A stretch of DNA of 38,784 nucleotides, taken from the NCBI GenBank assembly GCA_015064355.1, contig SVSJ01000024.1, positions 1 through 38,784 of the forward strand, in the 5' to 3' direction. Below the pieces are notes generated by a model. The model worked only from the letters and a program-made list of their open reading frames with translations. It ran no database searches and was not told the origin of the DNA. Positions 24,287-31,040 of this stretch are shown piece by piece. Within the stretch, counting starts at the first letter, position 1; every line of letters starts with the position of its first letter. The position numbers and the translations under genes were made by a program. Origin of the DNA: Oscillospiraceae bacterium (GTDB lineage: Bacteria; Bacillota; Clostridia; Oscillospirales; CAG-272).

Positions 24287-25160
24287 TTGTAAATTTAAAG
24301 TAAGTGAGATACAGCGATTCTGTATGCACGACGGTCCCGGGATACGCACTACTGTGTTTTTCAAGGGTTGCCCTCTGAAATGCCCCTGGTGCCACAATCC
24401 CGAAAACCGAAAGATGCAGGCGGAGATGCTGTTCTATCAAAGCAAATGCATTGGATGCGGCTCTTGCACTTCATCTTGCAGCCGGTCTGCAATTCTCGCA
24501 GATGATACGAAGAGGATCGACCGTGAAAAATGCTCGGTATGCGGTATCTGCGGTGAAGTATGCCCTACAGGTGCGCTAAAGTTGTGTGGCGCGGAAATGA
24601 CGATCGAAGAGATCATCATCGAAGTCGAAAAAGATCGGGCGTTTTATGGGGAGCTTGGCGGAATCACCCTCTCCGGTGGCGAGCCTTTTGCTCAAGGGGA
24701 TGGAATTATTACCTTGCTTGAGGAATGCAAGAAATGTGGTATATCCACCGCTGTTGAGACCTGCGGCTATGCAGATCCCGAACTGATCAAGCGTGCCCTT
24801 CCCTATGTTGATTTATTCCTTTGGGATGTTAAGGACACAGACGATCAGAGGCACATCGAATACGTTGGTGCGTCAAACAAGCTTTGTCTTGAGAATCTGA
24901 TGATGATAAATGAGCTTGGAGCAAGAATAGAGCTTCGATGCATTCTCGTAAATGGTGTAAACACGGATTTGGATCACTATCGTTCCGTGGCTGAAATTGC
25001 ATCAAAGATAAACAATTTAGCAGCGGTGCGGGTGATTCCCTACCACGCCTACGGCGGCTGCAAAGCGGTGTTTATCGGCGGCGAGGACAACGGTCGAGTA
25101 GACTGGATACCAACAGACGAGCAGGTTAATGAGTTTGACAAGATCATCTCACAAATTTAA
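24276..25160 (+). CDS. Glycyl radical enzyme activase (radical SAM)
   Basis: A 294-aa activating enzyme that uses S-adenosylmethionine and a 4Fe-4S cluster to place the radical on the glycine of the preceding enzyme. The radical SAM motif is GCPLKCPWC (Cys32, Cys36, Cys39). An insert with two ferredoxin-like motifs, CIGCGSCTSSC and CSVCGICGEVCPTGA, follows; this insert is typical of activases for non-PFL glycyl radical enzymes. TLSGGEPFAQ is the SAM-binding GGE motif. The start overlaps the enzyme gene by 11 bases, so the two are translationally coupled. The next gene in the ancestral order was probably greA, now displaced by an insertion. Confidence 0.93.
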   Translation: MSTDCKFKVSEIQRFCMHDGPGIRTTVFFKGCPLKCPWCHNPENRKMQAEMLFYQSKCIGCGSCTSSCSRSAILADDTKRIDREKCSVCGICGEVCPTGALKLCGAEMTIEEIIIEVEKDRAFYGELGGITLSGGEPFAQGDGIITLLEECKKCGISTAVETCGYADPELIKRALPYVDLFLWDVKDTDDQRHIEYVGASNKLCLENLMMINELGARIELRCILVNGVNTDLDHYRSVAEIASKINNLAAVRVIPYHAYGGCKAVFIGGEDNGRVDWIPTDEQVNEFDKIISQI

Positions 25161-25183
25161 TCCTTATATCAAATGAAAATAAC

Positions 25184-25225
25184 AAGGAGATACTATGGCA
25201 CACGAGCTTACACAGGTTGAAATAG
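25184..25225 (+). repeat. Direct repeat copy 1 with truncated greA 5' end
   Basis: These 42 bases (ribosome site AAGGAGA, ATG at 25195 and ten codons MAHELTQVEI) are repeated almost exactly at 25968-26010, where they begin the intact greA. Here the frame runs into unrelated codons and stops at 25236, leaving a 13-residue stub. Confidence 0.92.
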
Positions 25226-25236
25226 CTTCGCTGTGA
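25195..25236 (+). pseudogene. 13-codon greA stub
   Basis: The reading frame gives MAHELTQVEIASL and then stop. The first ten residues equal the start of GreA. It still has a good ribosome site, so it is probably translated as a short peptide from the glycyl radical enzyme mRNA, but no function is implied. Confidence 0.8.
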
Positions 25237-25237
25237 A

Positions 25238-25266
25238 ATATTTGCTACACAAATGTGGGCAAATAT
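25238..25266 (+). terminator. Long hairpin at the left end of the inserted segment
   Basis: ATATTTGC (25238-25245) pairs with GCAAATAT (25259-25266), and CACA-AA-TGTG extends it inside. It is A+T-rich and followed by AATAATTTATTTTA, so it is a weak terminator candidate for the activase transcript or a structural end of the insert. Confidence 0.5.
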
Positions 25267-25326
25267 AATAATTTATTTTACTATCTCAAACTCAACTAAC
25301 GGTTAACTTTGAATATCACCCATTTA

Positions 25327-25355
25327 TTGACAACCATTCGAGCAAATGATATAAT
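25327..25355 (+). promoter_or_regulatory. Perfect consensus promoter of the inserted lipoprotein gene
   Basis: TTGACA and TATAAT with a 17-base spacer, 37 bases before the start codon. Confidence 0.85.
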
Positions 25356-25392
25356 TTAATTACTAATTCTTTACGAAAGAGATTCCTACTCT

Positions 25393-25863
25393 ATGAAATA
25401 CTCATTCAAAAAATTGTTGGTGCTGACGATTGCCTGTTTATCCTTGTGTTCATTTCTATCATGCGGTAACGGTATAAAAGATGACGAATCCCAAGCTTAT
25501 ATTAATGATTTCTTGGCGGCTATTGAAGCAGAAGATTATGATAAAGCCAAAGATTTTCTTCATCCGTGGCGTTACGGTGATTTAGAAGCTTATTTTCTTA
25601 GTACAGAACAAGAAAATAACGTAGATTTTCAGTCAGGCATAGAAATAGAAAAATGCACAGTCGTTTCCTCCACGTTGTATGACAGTACAGTGGGCGGGGA
25701 AAAATGTGTATTAACCATCCGAATGAAGGTAGGCGATGAGACTTTACACCTTACATTTGAAATCGTAAATAATAATGCCGGATACGGAATTTACAATATT
25801 TCTTACGATCTATATTCAGATACTGAATTATCCTTTAACAAGCACAGCACAATAGGAAATTAA
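25393..25863 (+). CDS. Small lipoprotein, NTF2-like candidate
   Basis: A 156-aa secreted lipoprotein. The signal segment ends in CSFLSC with the lipidated Cys at residue 24. The mature part starts with an acidic linker, then AYINDFLAAIEAEDYDKAKD, a helix pattern often seen in NTF2-like/DUF4878-type lipoproteins, followed by beta strands (EKCVLTIRMKVGDETLHLTF). I cannot name a family with certainty. The gene is more A+T-rich than its neighbours. It lies between two copies of the greA start, so it was probably acquired by an insertion. The ribosome site is weak. Confidence 0.72.
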   Translation: MKYSFKKLLVLTIACLSLCSFLSCGNGIKDDESQAYINDFLAAIEAEDYDKAKDFLHPWRYGDLEAYFLSTEQENNVDFQSGIEIEKCTVVSSTLYDSTVGGEKCVLTIRMKVGDETLHLTFEIVNNNAGYGIYNISYDLYSDTELSFNKHSTIGN

Positions 25864-25917
25864 GAACGCGTAAGCTATTAACTCCTAAAGATGATTTTCA
25901 ACCGTATATCATTCCCC

Positions 25918-25946
25918 TTGCAAATTAATTTAACTTGTGCTATAAT
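25918..25946 (+). promoter_or_regulatory. Promoter of greA
   Basis: TTGCAA and TATAAT with a 17-base spacer and an extended -10 (TGCTATAAT). It lies within the inserted segment, so the insertion brought greA its own promoter. Confidence 0.78.
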
Positions 25947-25967
25947 GCTTGTGTTAATTACTCTCAT

Positions 25968-26010
25968 AAGGAGATAACTATGGCACACGAGCTTACACAG
26001 GTTGAAATAG
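25968..26010 (+). repeat. Direct repeat copy 2 (start of intact greA)
   Basis: Same sequence as 25184-25225 with one extra A between the ribosome site and the ATG. Confidence 0.92.
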
Positions 26011-26477
26011 ACAAGATCAAAGAGGAGATTGCTCACCGACAGGCTGAGGTTACCCCCGCTTGTATTGCGGAGGTTCAGCGCACACGTGCTCTCGGCGACC
26101 TTTCGGAAAATGATGAATACCGCAGCGCAAAGCGTGAGCTTAACAGAAATTACTCACGTATCCGCTACCTCAAGGGACTTCTTGAGAATGCGAAAGTTGT
26201 CAGCTATTCTTCCACCGACGATACAGTTGGAATGTTTGACACGGTTACCCTCTACTACGAGGATGACGAAGAAGAGCGCACTATCACCCTGGTTACACCT
26301 TTGCGAAACGATATTCTAAACGGTAGGATCAGCAAGGAATCACCCCTTGGCAAAGCGATCATTGGCCACAAAGTTGGAGATCGCGTCGAGATTCAGGTGA
26401 ATGACAAGTATTCCTATTTCGTTGAGATCAAAGCCCTCACAAAAGGTACTGACGACGACACATTACGAATAAATTAA
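25980..26477 (+). CDS. greA: Transcription elongation factor GreA
   Basis: A 165-aa Gre factor that enters the secondary channel of stalled RNA polymerase and stimulates transcript cleavage. Residues 1-75 form the N-terminal coiled coil, whose tip carries GDLSENDEY (acidic Asp40 and Glu43). Residues 85-160 are the C-terminal FKBP-like domain (ISKESPLGKAIIGHKVGDRV). Length is typical. The start is the ATG behind AAGGAG; an in-frame TTG at 25935 lies between the -35 and -10 boxes and is rejected. A second greA-like gene may exist elsewhere, since many Clostridia have more than one. Confidence 0.9.
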   Translation: MAHELTQVEIDKIKEEIAHRQAEVTPACIAEVQRTRALGDLSENDEYRSAKRELNRNYSRIRYLKGLLENAKVVSYSSTDDTVGMFDTVTLYYEDDEEERTITLVTPLRNDILNGRISKESPLGKAIIGHKVGDRVEIQVNDKYSYFVEIKALTKGTDDDTLRIN

Positions 26478-26481
26478 AATT

Positions 26482-26505
26482 ACGGGAGTATATCTCCCGT
26501 TTTTA
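26482..26505 (+). terminator. Terminator of greA
   Basis: ACGGGAG-TATAT-CTCCCGT followed by TTTTTATTTTT. Confidence 0.9.
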
Positions 26506-26542
26506 TTTTTAAAGAATTTATATGATATTAATTATTTATTCA

Positions 26543-26571
26543 TTGATTTGCTTTTTGGGATATGATATACT
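26543..26571 (+). promoter_or_regulatory. Promoter of citrate synthase
   Basis: TTGATT and TATACT with a 17-base spacer; TGA before the -10 box makes an extended -10. Confidence 0.72.
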
Positions 26572-26607
26572 TTATTAAATTAGTGTTATAAAATAAAGGA
26601 GCAAGCA

Positions 26608-27969
26608 ATGAAAACATCATATTCAGAAATCACTCCGTACATAGAAGAGCTTGCAGCGAAATCCTGCGCCGGCAATCATATCGCTCCAGAAATGTACGCC
26701 TTTCACCAGGTAAACCGCGGATTACGTGATATGAACGGTAAGGGCGTTGTTACAGGACTTACCGAGGTTTCTGACATTACTGCAAAAAAGCTCGACGATG
26801 CCGGCAATCTTGTTCCCTGTGAAGGACGGCTCAGCTACCGCGGAGTAAACATAAAAGATTTGGTAAGCGGATTCAGAAAGGATGACCGCTTCGGTTTTGA
26901 AGAAACAGTATACTTGCTTCTTTTCTCAGAGCTTCCCAATGAAAAGCAGCTAAAAGATTTCCGTGCGCTTCTCTCCGATTACCGCTCGTTGCCGGATTCT
27001 TTTGTCCGTGATATGATCCTCAAAGCGCCCGGCAGAGATATGATGAATATTATCTCCCGATGTGTTCTTGCTCTTTATGCTTATGATGACAACCCGGACG
27101 ATATTTCGATCCCGAATGTGCTTCGCCAATGCCTCCAGCTTATTGCGATGTTTCCTCTTTTGTCGGTATATAGCTATCATTCATTCCAGCATTATCACCA
27201 GAAAAAGAGCCTATTCATTCACTTACCCAAGCCGGAATATTCAACAGCGGAAAATCTACTTCACCTCCTTCGCGAGGACGGAAAATTTACTTTCCTTGAA
27301 TCTGCAATTCTTGACCTTGCTATGGTTCTCCATGCAGAGCACGGCGGCGGTAACAACTCCACATTTACAACACACGTTGTAACCTCTTCCGGTACTGACA
27401 CATATTCCACCGTTGCAGCGGCACTTGGCTCTCTGAAAGGACCTCGCCACGGCGGTGCAAATGTAAAAGTTGTAAGAATGTTCGACGACATGAGGGAAAA
27501 CGTTAACACCAAGGATATGGGACAGGTAAAAGACTATCTTGTGAAGCTTCTGAACAAAGAAGCCTTTGACAAATCAGGTCTTATCTACGGTATGGGGCAC
27601 GCAGTTTACTCTCTCTCCGACCCAAGATCTGATATTTTGATGGAATGCGCAAAAATGCTCTCCGAAGAAAAAGGGCGTGAGGAAGAATACGAGCTTTACG
27701 AAGCTGTTGCAAAAATGGCACCAGAAATAATCGCAGAAAAGCGAAAAATGTATAAGGGCGTCAGTGCAAACGTGGACTTCTATTCTGGATTCATTTACAG
27801 AATGCTTGAGCTTCCATACGAGCTTTACACTCCTATCTTCGCCTGCTCGAGAATTGCAGGTTGGAGTGCCCACAGAATCGAGGAGATTCAGAACGCAGGA
27901 AAGATCATTCGTCCTGCCTACATCAATGTTAAAGAGCAGGTCAAGTACGTTCCTATGTCTGACAGATAA
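26608..27969 (+). CDS. Citrate/2-methylcitrate synthase
   Basis: A 453-aa citrate synthase that joins acetyl-CoA and oxaloacetate to citrate. The catalytic residues are visible: the first His in VLHAEHGGGNNSTF, the second in IYGMGHAVYSLSDPR, and the Asp in SANVDFYSGFIY. LKGPRHGGANVKV is the usual conserved loop. It is slightly longer than type II enzymes because of an N-terminal extension of about 60 residues (VVTGLTEVSDIT onward) common in the anaerobe form. AAGGAG precedes the ATG. No other TCA cycle gene is adjacent (the aconitase X operon 20 kb away acts on other substrates), so it probably feeds glutamate synthesis in a partial cycle. Confidence 0.92.
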   Translation: MKTSYSEITPYIEELAAKSCAGNHIAPEMYAFHQVNRGLRDMNGKGVVTGLTEVSDITAKKLDDAGNLVPCEGRLSYRGVNIKDLVSGFRKDDRFGFEETVYLLLFSELPNEKQLKDFRALLSDYRSLPDSFVRDMILKAPGRDMMNIISRCVLALYAYDDNPDDISIPNVLRQCLQLIAMFPLLSVYSYHSFQHYHQKKSLFIHLPKPEYSTAENLLHLLREDGKFTFLESAILDLAMVLHAEHGGGNNSTFTTHVVTSSGTDTYSTVAAALGSLKGPRHGGANVKVVRMFDDMRENVNTKDMGQVKDYLVKLLNKEAFDKSGLIYGMGHAVYSLSDPRSDILMECAKMLSEEKGREEEYELYEAVAKMAPEIIAEKRKMYKGVSANVDFYSGFIYRMLELPYELYTPIFACSRIAGWSAHRIEEIQNAGKIIRPAYINVKEQVKYVPMSDR

Positions 27970-27974
27970 TAATT

Positions 27975-28014
27975 TTACCGCTGTACTAATTTGGTATGGC
28001 GGTAATTTGTTTTG
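27975..28014 (+). terminator. Terminator of citrate synthase
   Basis: TTACCGC (27975-27981) pairs with GCGGTAA (27999-28005), followed by TTTGTTTTG. Confidence 0.72.
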
Positions 28015-28054
28015 TGAAATTGTTAATATTTTGTGTATATATTTTTAATAACTA

Positions 28055-28083
28055 TTGAAATATTATGAATTTTATGTTATAAT
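28055..28083 (+). promoter_or_regulatory. Promoter of the small membrane protein
   Basis: TTGAAA and TATAAT with a 17-base spacer. Confidence 0.75.
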
Positions 28084-28114
28084 ATAGAAAAATTGAGGTG
28101 TTAGGAGGGATTAC

Positions 28115-28342
28115 ATGAAAATATCGTCTGTTGTTCTGTTTGTCATCATGGTGATTATTTTGGCTGTTGGTGTGTGTGCTGACACTATAGTGATTGGTCC
28201 TGAGCCGACAGTTGAACCGTCCCTTCCACTTGGTCTCAGTCTTGATGCCCTTGTATTTTTTGTCTCAATGATCTGCACGTCCATTGTTGCTCTTCTTGCT
28301 CTCGTCGTAATTACTGCAAGAATTAAGAAAAACCGTAAATAG
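28115..28342 (+). CDS. Small two-helix membrane protein
   Basis: A 75-aa protein. Residues 4-22 are hydrophobic and end in VGVCAD, like a signal peptide. A short Pro-rich stretch (GPEPTVEPSLPLG) follows. Residues 44-66 form a membrane helix, and the C-terminus is basic (ARIKKNRK), so the loop would face outside. No family is recognised. GGAGG 6 bases before the ATG, a clear promoter and a clear terminator make it a real gene despite its size. It lies just upstream of the five-gene EEP cluster but is transcribed separately. Confidence 0.75.
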   Translation: MKISSVVLFVIMVIILAVGVCADTIVIGPEPTVEPSLPLGLSLDALVFFVSMICTSIVALLALVVITARIKKNRK

Positions 28343-28350
28343 CCACCATT

Positions 28351-28378
28351 GCGTATGAGTAATTCATACGCTTTTTTT
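28351..28378 (+). terminator. Terminator of the small membrane protein gene
   Basis: GCGTATGA-GTAAT-TCATACGC followed by seven T. Confidence 0.9.
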
Positions 28379-28431
28379 ACGTCATATTTAACAAAATCAA
28401 GTCTTCTGTTATGGTGCAAATGTAAGTCTTT

Positions 28432-28449
28432 AAGATGTCATCTTGACAT
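28432..28449 (+). promoter_or_regulatory. Palindromic operator candidate over the -35 box
   Basis: Two overlapping perfect inverted repeats are present: AAGATG-T-CATCTT (28432-28444) and ATGTCA-TCT-TGACAT (28435-28449). They cover the -35 box of the EEP cluster promoter, where a bound repressor would block RNA polymerase. The regulator is unknown. Confidence 0.5.
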
Positions 28450-28471
28450 TTGTCCTTATTGATAATATAAT
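28443..28471 (+). promoter_or_regulatory. Perfect consensus promoter of the EEP cluster
   Basis: TTGACA (28443-28448) and TATAAT (28466-28471) with a 17-base spacer. No other strong promoter or terminator is seen inside the cluster, so this probably drives all five genes. Confidence 0.88.
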
Positions 28472-28505
28472 TATTTTACAGATTATTTATCATCTTGGGG
28501 GATCT

Positions 28506-29741
28506 ATGAAGCGTTATATTATTTTTCTTTTTGCATTGATATTTTGCCTGTCCTGTGCTGTATCCTGCGGTAATAACACAAACGATGCTGATTCTAAGCC
28601 TGAAATCAAAATGTTACCCGGACAGGACGTTAAGGTTATCAGCATAAATCTACTTGTTGGCGACCTTTCAACACCTACTTTTAAGTTAAACGGACGAGAC
28701 GAGATAATGACTCCTCTCCTTCTTTCCTATGATGCTGACTCGATCGGAGTTCAGGAGTCTGTAGGCTGGGTCATTCCTCTTGACAATCAGCTTGAAGGAT
28801 ATGGCCGGGCCGGTTTTACCGTGCAAGGGGTTAGAGAACCTCGCAGTTCACACAGCGGCAATTACATCTACTACAAGAAGGACAAATACAATCTGATTGA
28901 AGATGGCATAATCTGGCTCAGCGACAGTCCTGATATGGTTGACGAAGGCTCCCGTACCTGCTGTTGGGCTATTCTTGAAAACAAGGAGACGGGCTTCAGA
29001 TACGTTCACATGAACACTCACCTGTTCCCCACCGACAGCAAGGTCAACGCAGCAGAAATGCCTGTTGTAAGAGATGCTATGGCACGGTTCATTGAGCTCG
29101 GATTCCCTGTTTTTACTACGGGAGATTTCAACACATCTCAAGGTTCTGACAACTATCAGATAATGCTGGAAAATGAGCTTATTAACGACAGCAAGGTAAT
29201 TGCAAAAGAATCAATGAACATGGGTACGTACAACGGAATGCGCGAGCAAGATCTTGAGGGCAAGAACCCAATCGACTATTGCTTTGTTTCACATGAGGTT
29301 ATGTCCGTTCAGAAATATGAGGTTATTAACACTAATGTAAACGGTGTGTTTGCCTCTGATCACAACGGTGTATTCGTTCATGCCACTGTAGGCTCCCTGC
29401 CCGACCAGTTCGGGTTGGAACACAATATTTCCGCTGAGGGGATTACGATCGAAGTTGCAAAAGCCCGTCCATCCATTCTTGATGTGACATTCACTCAGGC
29501 TACCGACTGCCATCTAATCGAGTCATACGAAGTTTCTGCTTATGATAAAAATGGTAACAAGGCTTATTCGACAAGTGTTCCCTCTTGCAGTGCACGAAAA
29601 GTAGTTCCCGATAAACTTGAGTGCACTTTGATTCGCCTCTCACCTGATACGGAATACACAATAATTGTTACGCCAATTTCAATAATTGATGTTAAGGGCA
29701 GCCCAACTCAAATTGATGCGAAAACCCCCGCACGCAATTAA
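28506..29741 (+). CDS. EEP-family phosphoesterase lipoprotein, paralog 1
   Basis: A 411-aa secreted lipoprotein (signal 1-20, lipidated Cys21 before GNN). Residues 42-295 form an endonuclease/exonuclease/phosphatase (DNase I-like) domain with all expected residues: VISINL (Asn47), SIGVQES (Glu84), NTHL (His172), TTGDFN (Asp207, Asn209), NPIDYCF (Asp257) and ASDHNGVF (Asp285, His286). Family members cut phosphodiesters or phosphomonoesters in nucleic acids, sphingomyelin or inositol phosphates; the substrate here is unknown. Residues 308-411 form a beta-rich Ig/FN3-like tail. The GGGGG ribosome site supports the ATG; an earlier in-frame TTG is the -35 box. First of five tandem paralogs, most like paralog 2. 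Confidence 0.88.
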   Translation: MKRYIIFLFALIFCLSCAVSCGNNTNDADSKPEIKMLPGQDVKVISINLLVGDLSTPTFKLNGRDEIMTPLLLSYDADSIGVQESVGWVIPLDNQLEGYGRAGFTVQGVREPRSSHSGNYIYYKKDKYNLIEDGIIWLSDSPDMVDEGSRTCCWAILENKETGFRYVHMNTHLFPTDSKVNAAEMPVVRDAMARFIELGFPVFTTGDFNTSQGSDNYQIMLENELINDSKVIAKESMNMGTYNGMREQDLEGKNPIDYCFVSHEVMSVQKYEVINTNVNGVFASDHNGVFVHATVGSLPDQFGLEHNISAEGITIEVAKARPSILDVTFTQATDCHLIESYEVSAYDKNGNKAYSTSVPSCSARKVVPDKLECTLIRLSPDTEYTIIVTPISIIDVKGSPTQIDAKTPARN

Positions 29742-29779
29742 TAATTCTTAAATGTATGAAATGATTTATGGGAGAAACT

Positions 29780-31018
29780 ATGAAGCGTTATTTTCTGTTG
29801 ATCTTGTCGGTTCTGATATGTATTTCCTGCTTTGTTTCCTGTGGTGACACTTCGACTCAAGCACCGGAAGAACCACCTGAAATAAGGATTCTTCCCGGAC
29901 AGGATGTTTCTGTACTCAGCATGAATCTGCTCACTTGTGTACCTGATGATGTTACACGCTCCCTCGACGGACGTGATGCCGTTATGCCGGGATTGCTCCT
30001 TTCTTATGATGTTGATTCTATAGGCGTCCAGGAATCATACGGGTGGGTAGAAATTCTCGACGAGAAGCTCGTAGGCTACGGCAGGACCGGATACTGTGCA
30101 AATGGCAGCACTGAATCTTATCCTTGGTGTGCTGGAAATTATATCTACTACAAGGAAGATAAATACAAGGTCATTGATTCAGGAATAATCTGGTTAAACG
30201 ATACCCCCGACCTTATTGAAGACTATGCCCAGAACTGCTCTTGGGCTATTCTCGAAAACAAGGAAACCGGGTTCAGATACGTGCATATGAACGTGCATCT
30301 TATTGCCGATGACCGGCAGATCAATGCACAACAAATGCCGATTATGCGTGACGCTATGGCTCGTTTTATCAAGCTTGGATTCCCCGTTTTCACAACAGGC
30401 GACTTCAATGCTTCTCAAGGTTCAGAAAATTATCTGATAATGATGAAAGAAGAATCTCTCCATGACAGTAAGCTTATAGCAAAAGAGTCGATGAATATGG
30501 GCACGTATCACGGAATGAGCACGAGAGATCTTACAGGTCACAATCCCATTGACTACTGTTTCGTTTCTCACGAGGTCATGGAAGTTAACAAGTACGAAGT
30601 TGTTGACACTTGTGTTAACGGAAAATTCGCAACCGACCACAACGGTGTTTACGTTCACGCCACAGTGGATTCCCTCCCCGACCAATACGCTCTGACTCCG
30701 GAGCTGTCAACAGACGGTATAACGATCAGTGTCAACCAGGTGCGTCCATATGTTGCTGAGCTAACGATAACTCAAGCGACTGACTGTTTCCACGTGAATT
30801 CTTACATGATTACTGCAACTGACGAGAACGGAAATATTGTCGAGTCCCGATACCTACCCTCACGAAATACCCACAAGAACATTCCCAAAGAGCTTTATTT
30901 CACTTTAAGCGGACTTTCTCCCGAGACAAAGTACGCGGTCAGAGTTTACCCGGCAAGTGTTATCGGCACTGTTGATGACTATGTGGAAATTGAGCTTGTC
31001 ACACCGGCACTTGATTAA
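29780..31018 (+). CDS. EEP-family phosphoesterase lipoprotein, paralog 2
   Basis: A 412-aa lipoprotein with the same plan as paralog 1: signal ending in CFVSC-GDT, an EEP domain and a C-terminal FN3-like tail. The catalytic set is complete (VLSMNLL, SIGVQES, MNVHL, TTGDFN, NPIDYCF, ATDHNGVY); the first motif has Met in place of Ile and the last has Thr in place of Ser. The RTCCW motif before the His strand is changed to QNCSW. The NMGTYHGM segment ahead of the Asp motif is shared with paralogs 1, 3 and (partly) 5. The second of two close ATGs is chosen because GGAGAA lies between them. It starts 38 bases after paralog 1. Confidence 0.88.
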   Translation: MKRYFLLILSVLICISCFVSCGDTSTQAPEEPPEIRILPGQDVSVLSMNLLTCVPDDVTRSLDGRDAVMPGLLLSYDVDSIGVQESYGWVEILDEKLVGYGRTGYCANGSTESYPWCAGNYIYYKEDKYKVIDSGIIWLNDTPDLIEDYAQNCSWAILENKETGFRYVHMNVHLIADDRQINAQQMPIMRDAMARFIKLGFPVFTTGDFNASQGSENYLIMMKEESLHDSKLIAKESMNMGTYHGMSTRDLTGHNPIDYCFVSHEVMEVNKYEVVDTCVNGKFATDHNGVYVHATVDSLPDQYALTPELSTDGITISVNQVRPYVAELTITQATDCFHVNSYMITATDENGNIVESRYLPSRNTHKNIPKELYFTLSGLSPETKYAVRVYPASVIGTVDDYVEIELVTPALD

Positions 31019-31040
31019 TGTTAGTAGAGGAAGATTAGAT

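Noticed and set aside
25227-25967. Insertion sequence or MITE in the greA region
   Set aside because: There is no transposase, and no terminal inverted repeats match at the two ends; only the greA-derived direct repeat is seen.
28443-28505. TTG start giving a longer EEP paralog 1
   Set aside because: The TTG is the first half of the TTGACA -35 box, and the extra 21 residues would break the lipoprotein signal.
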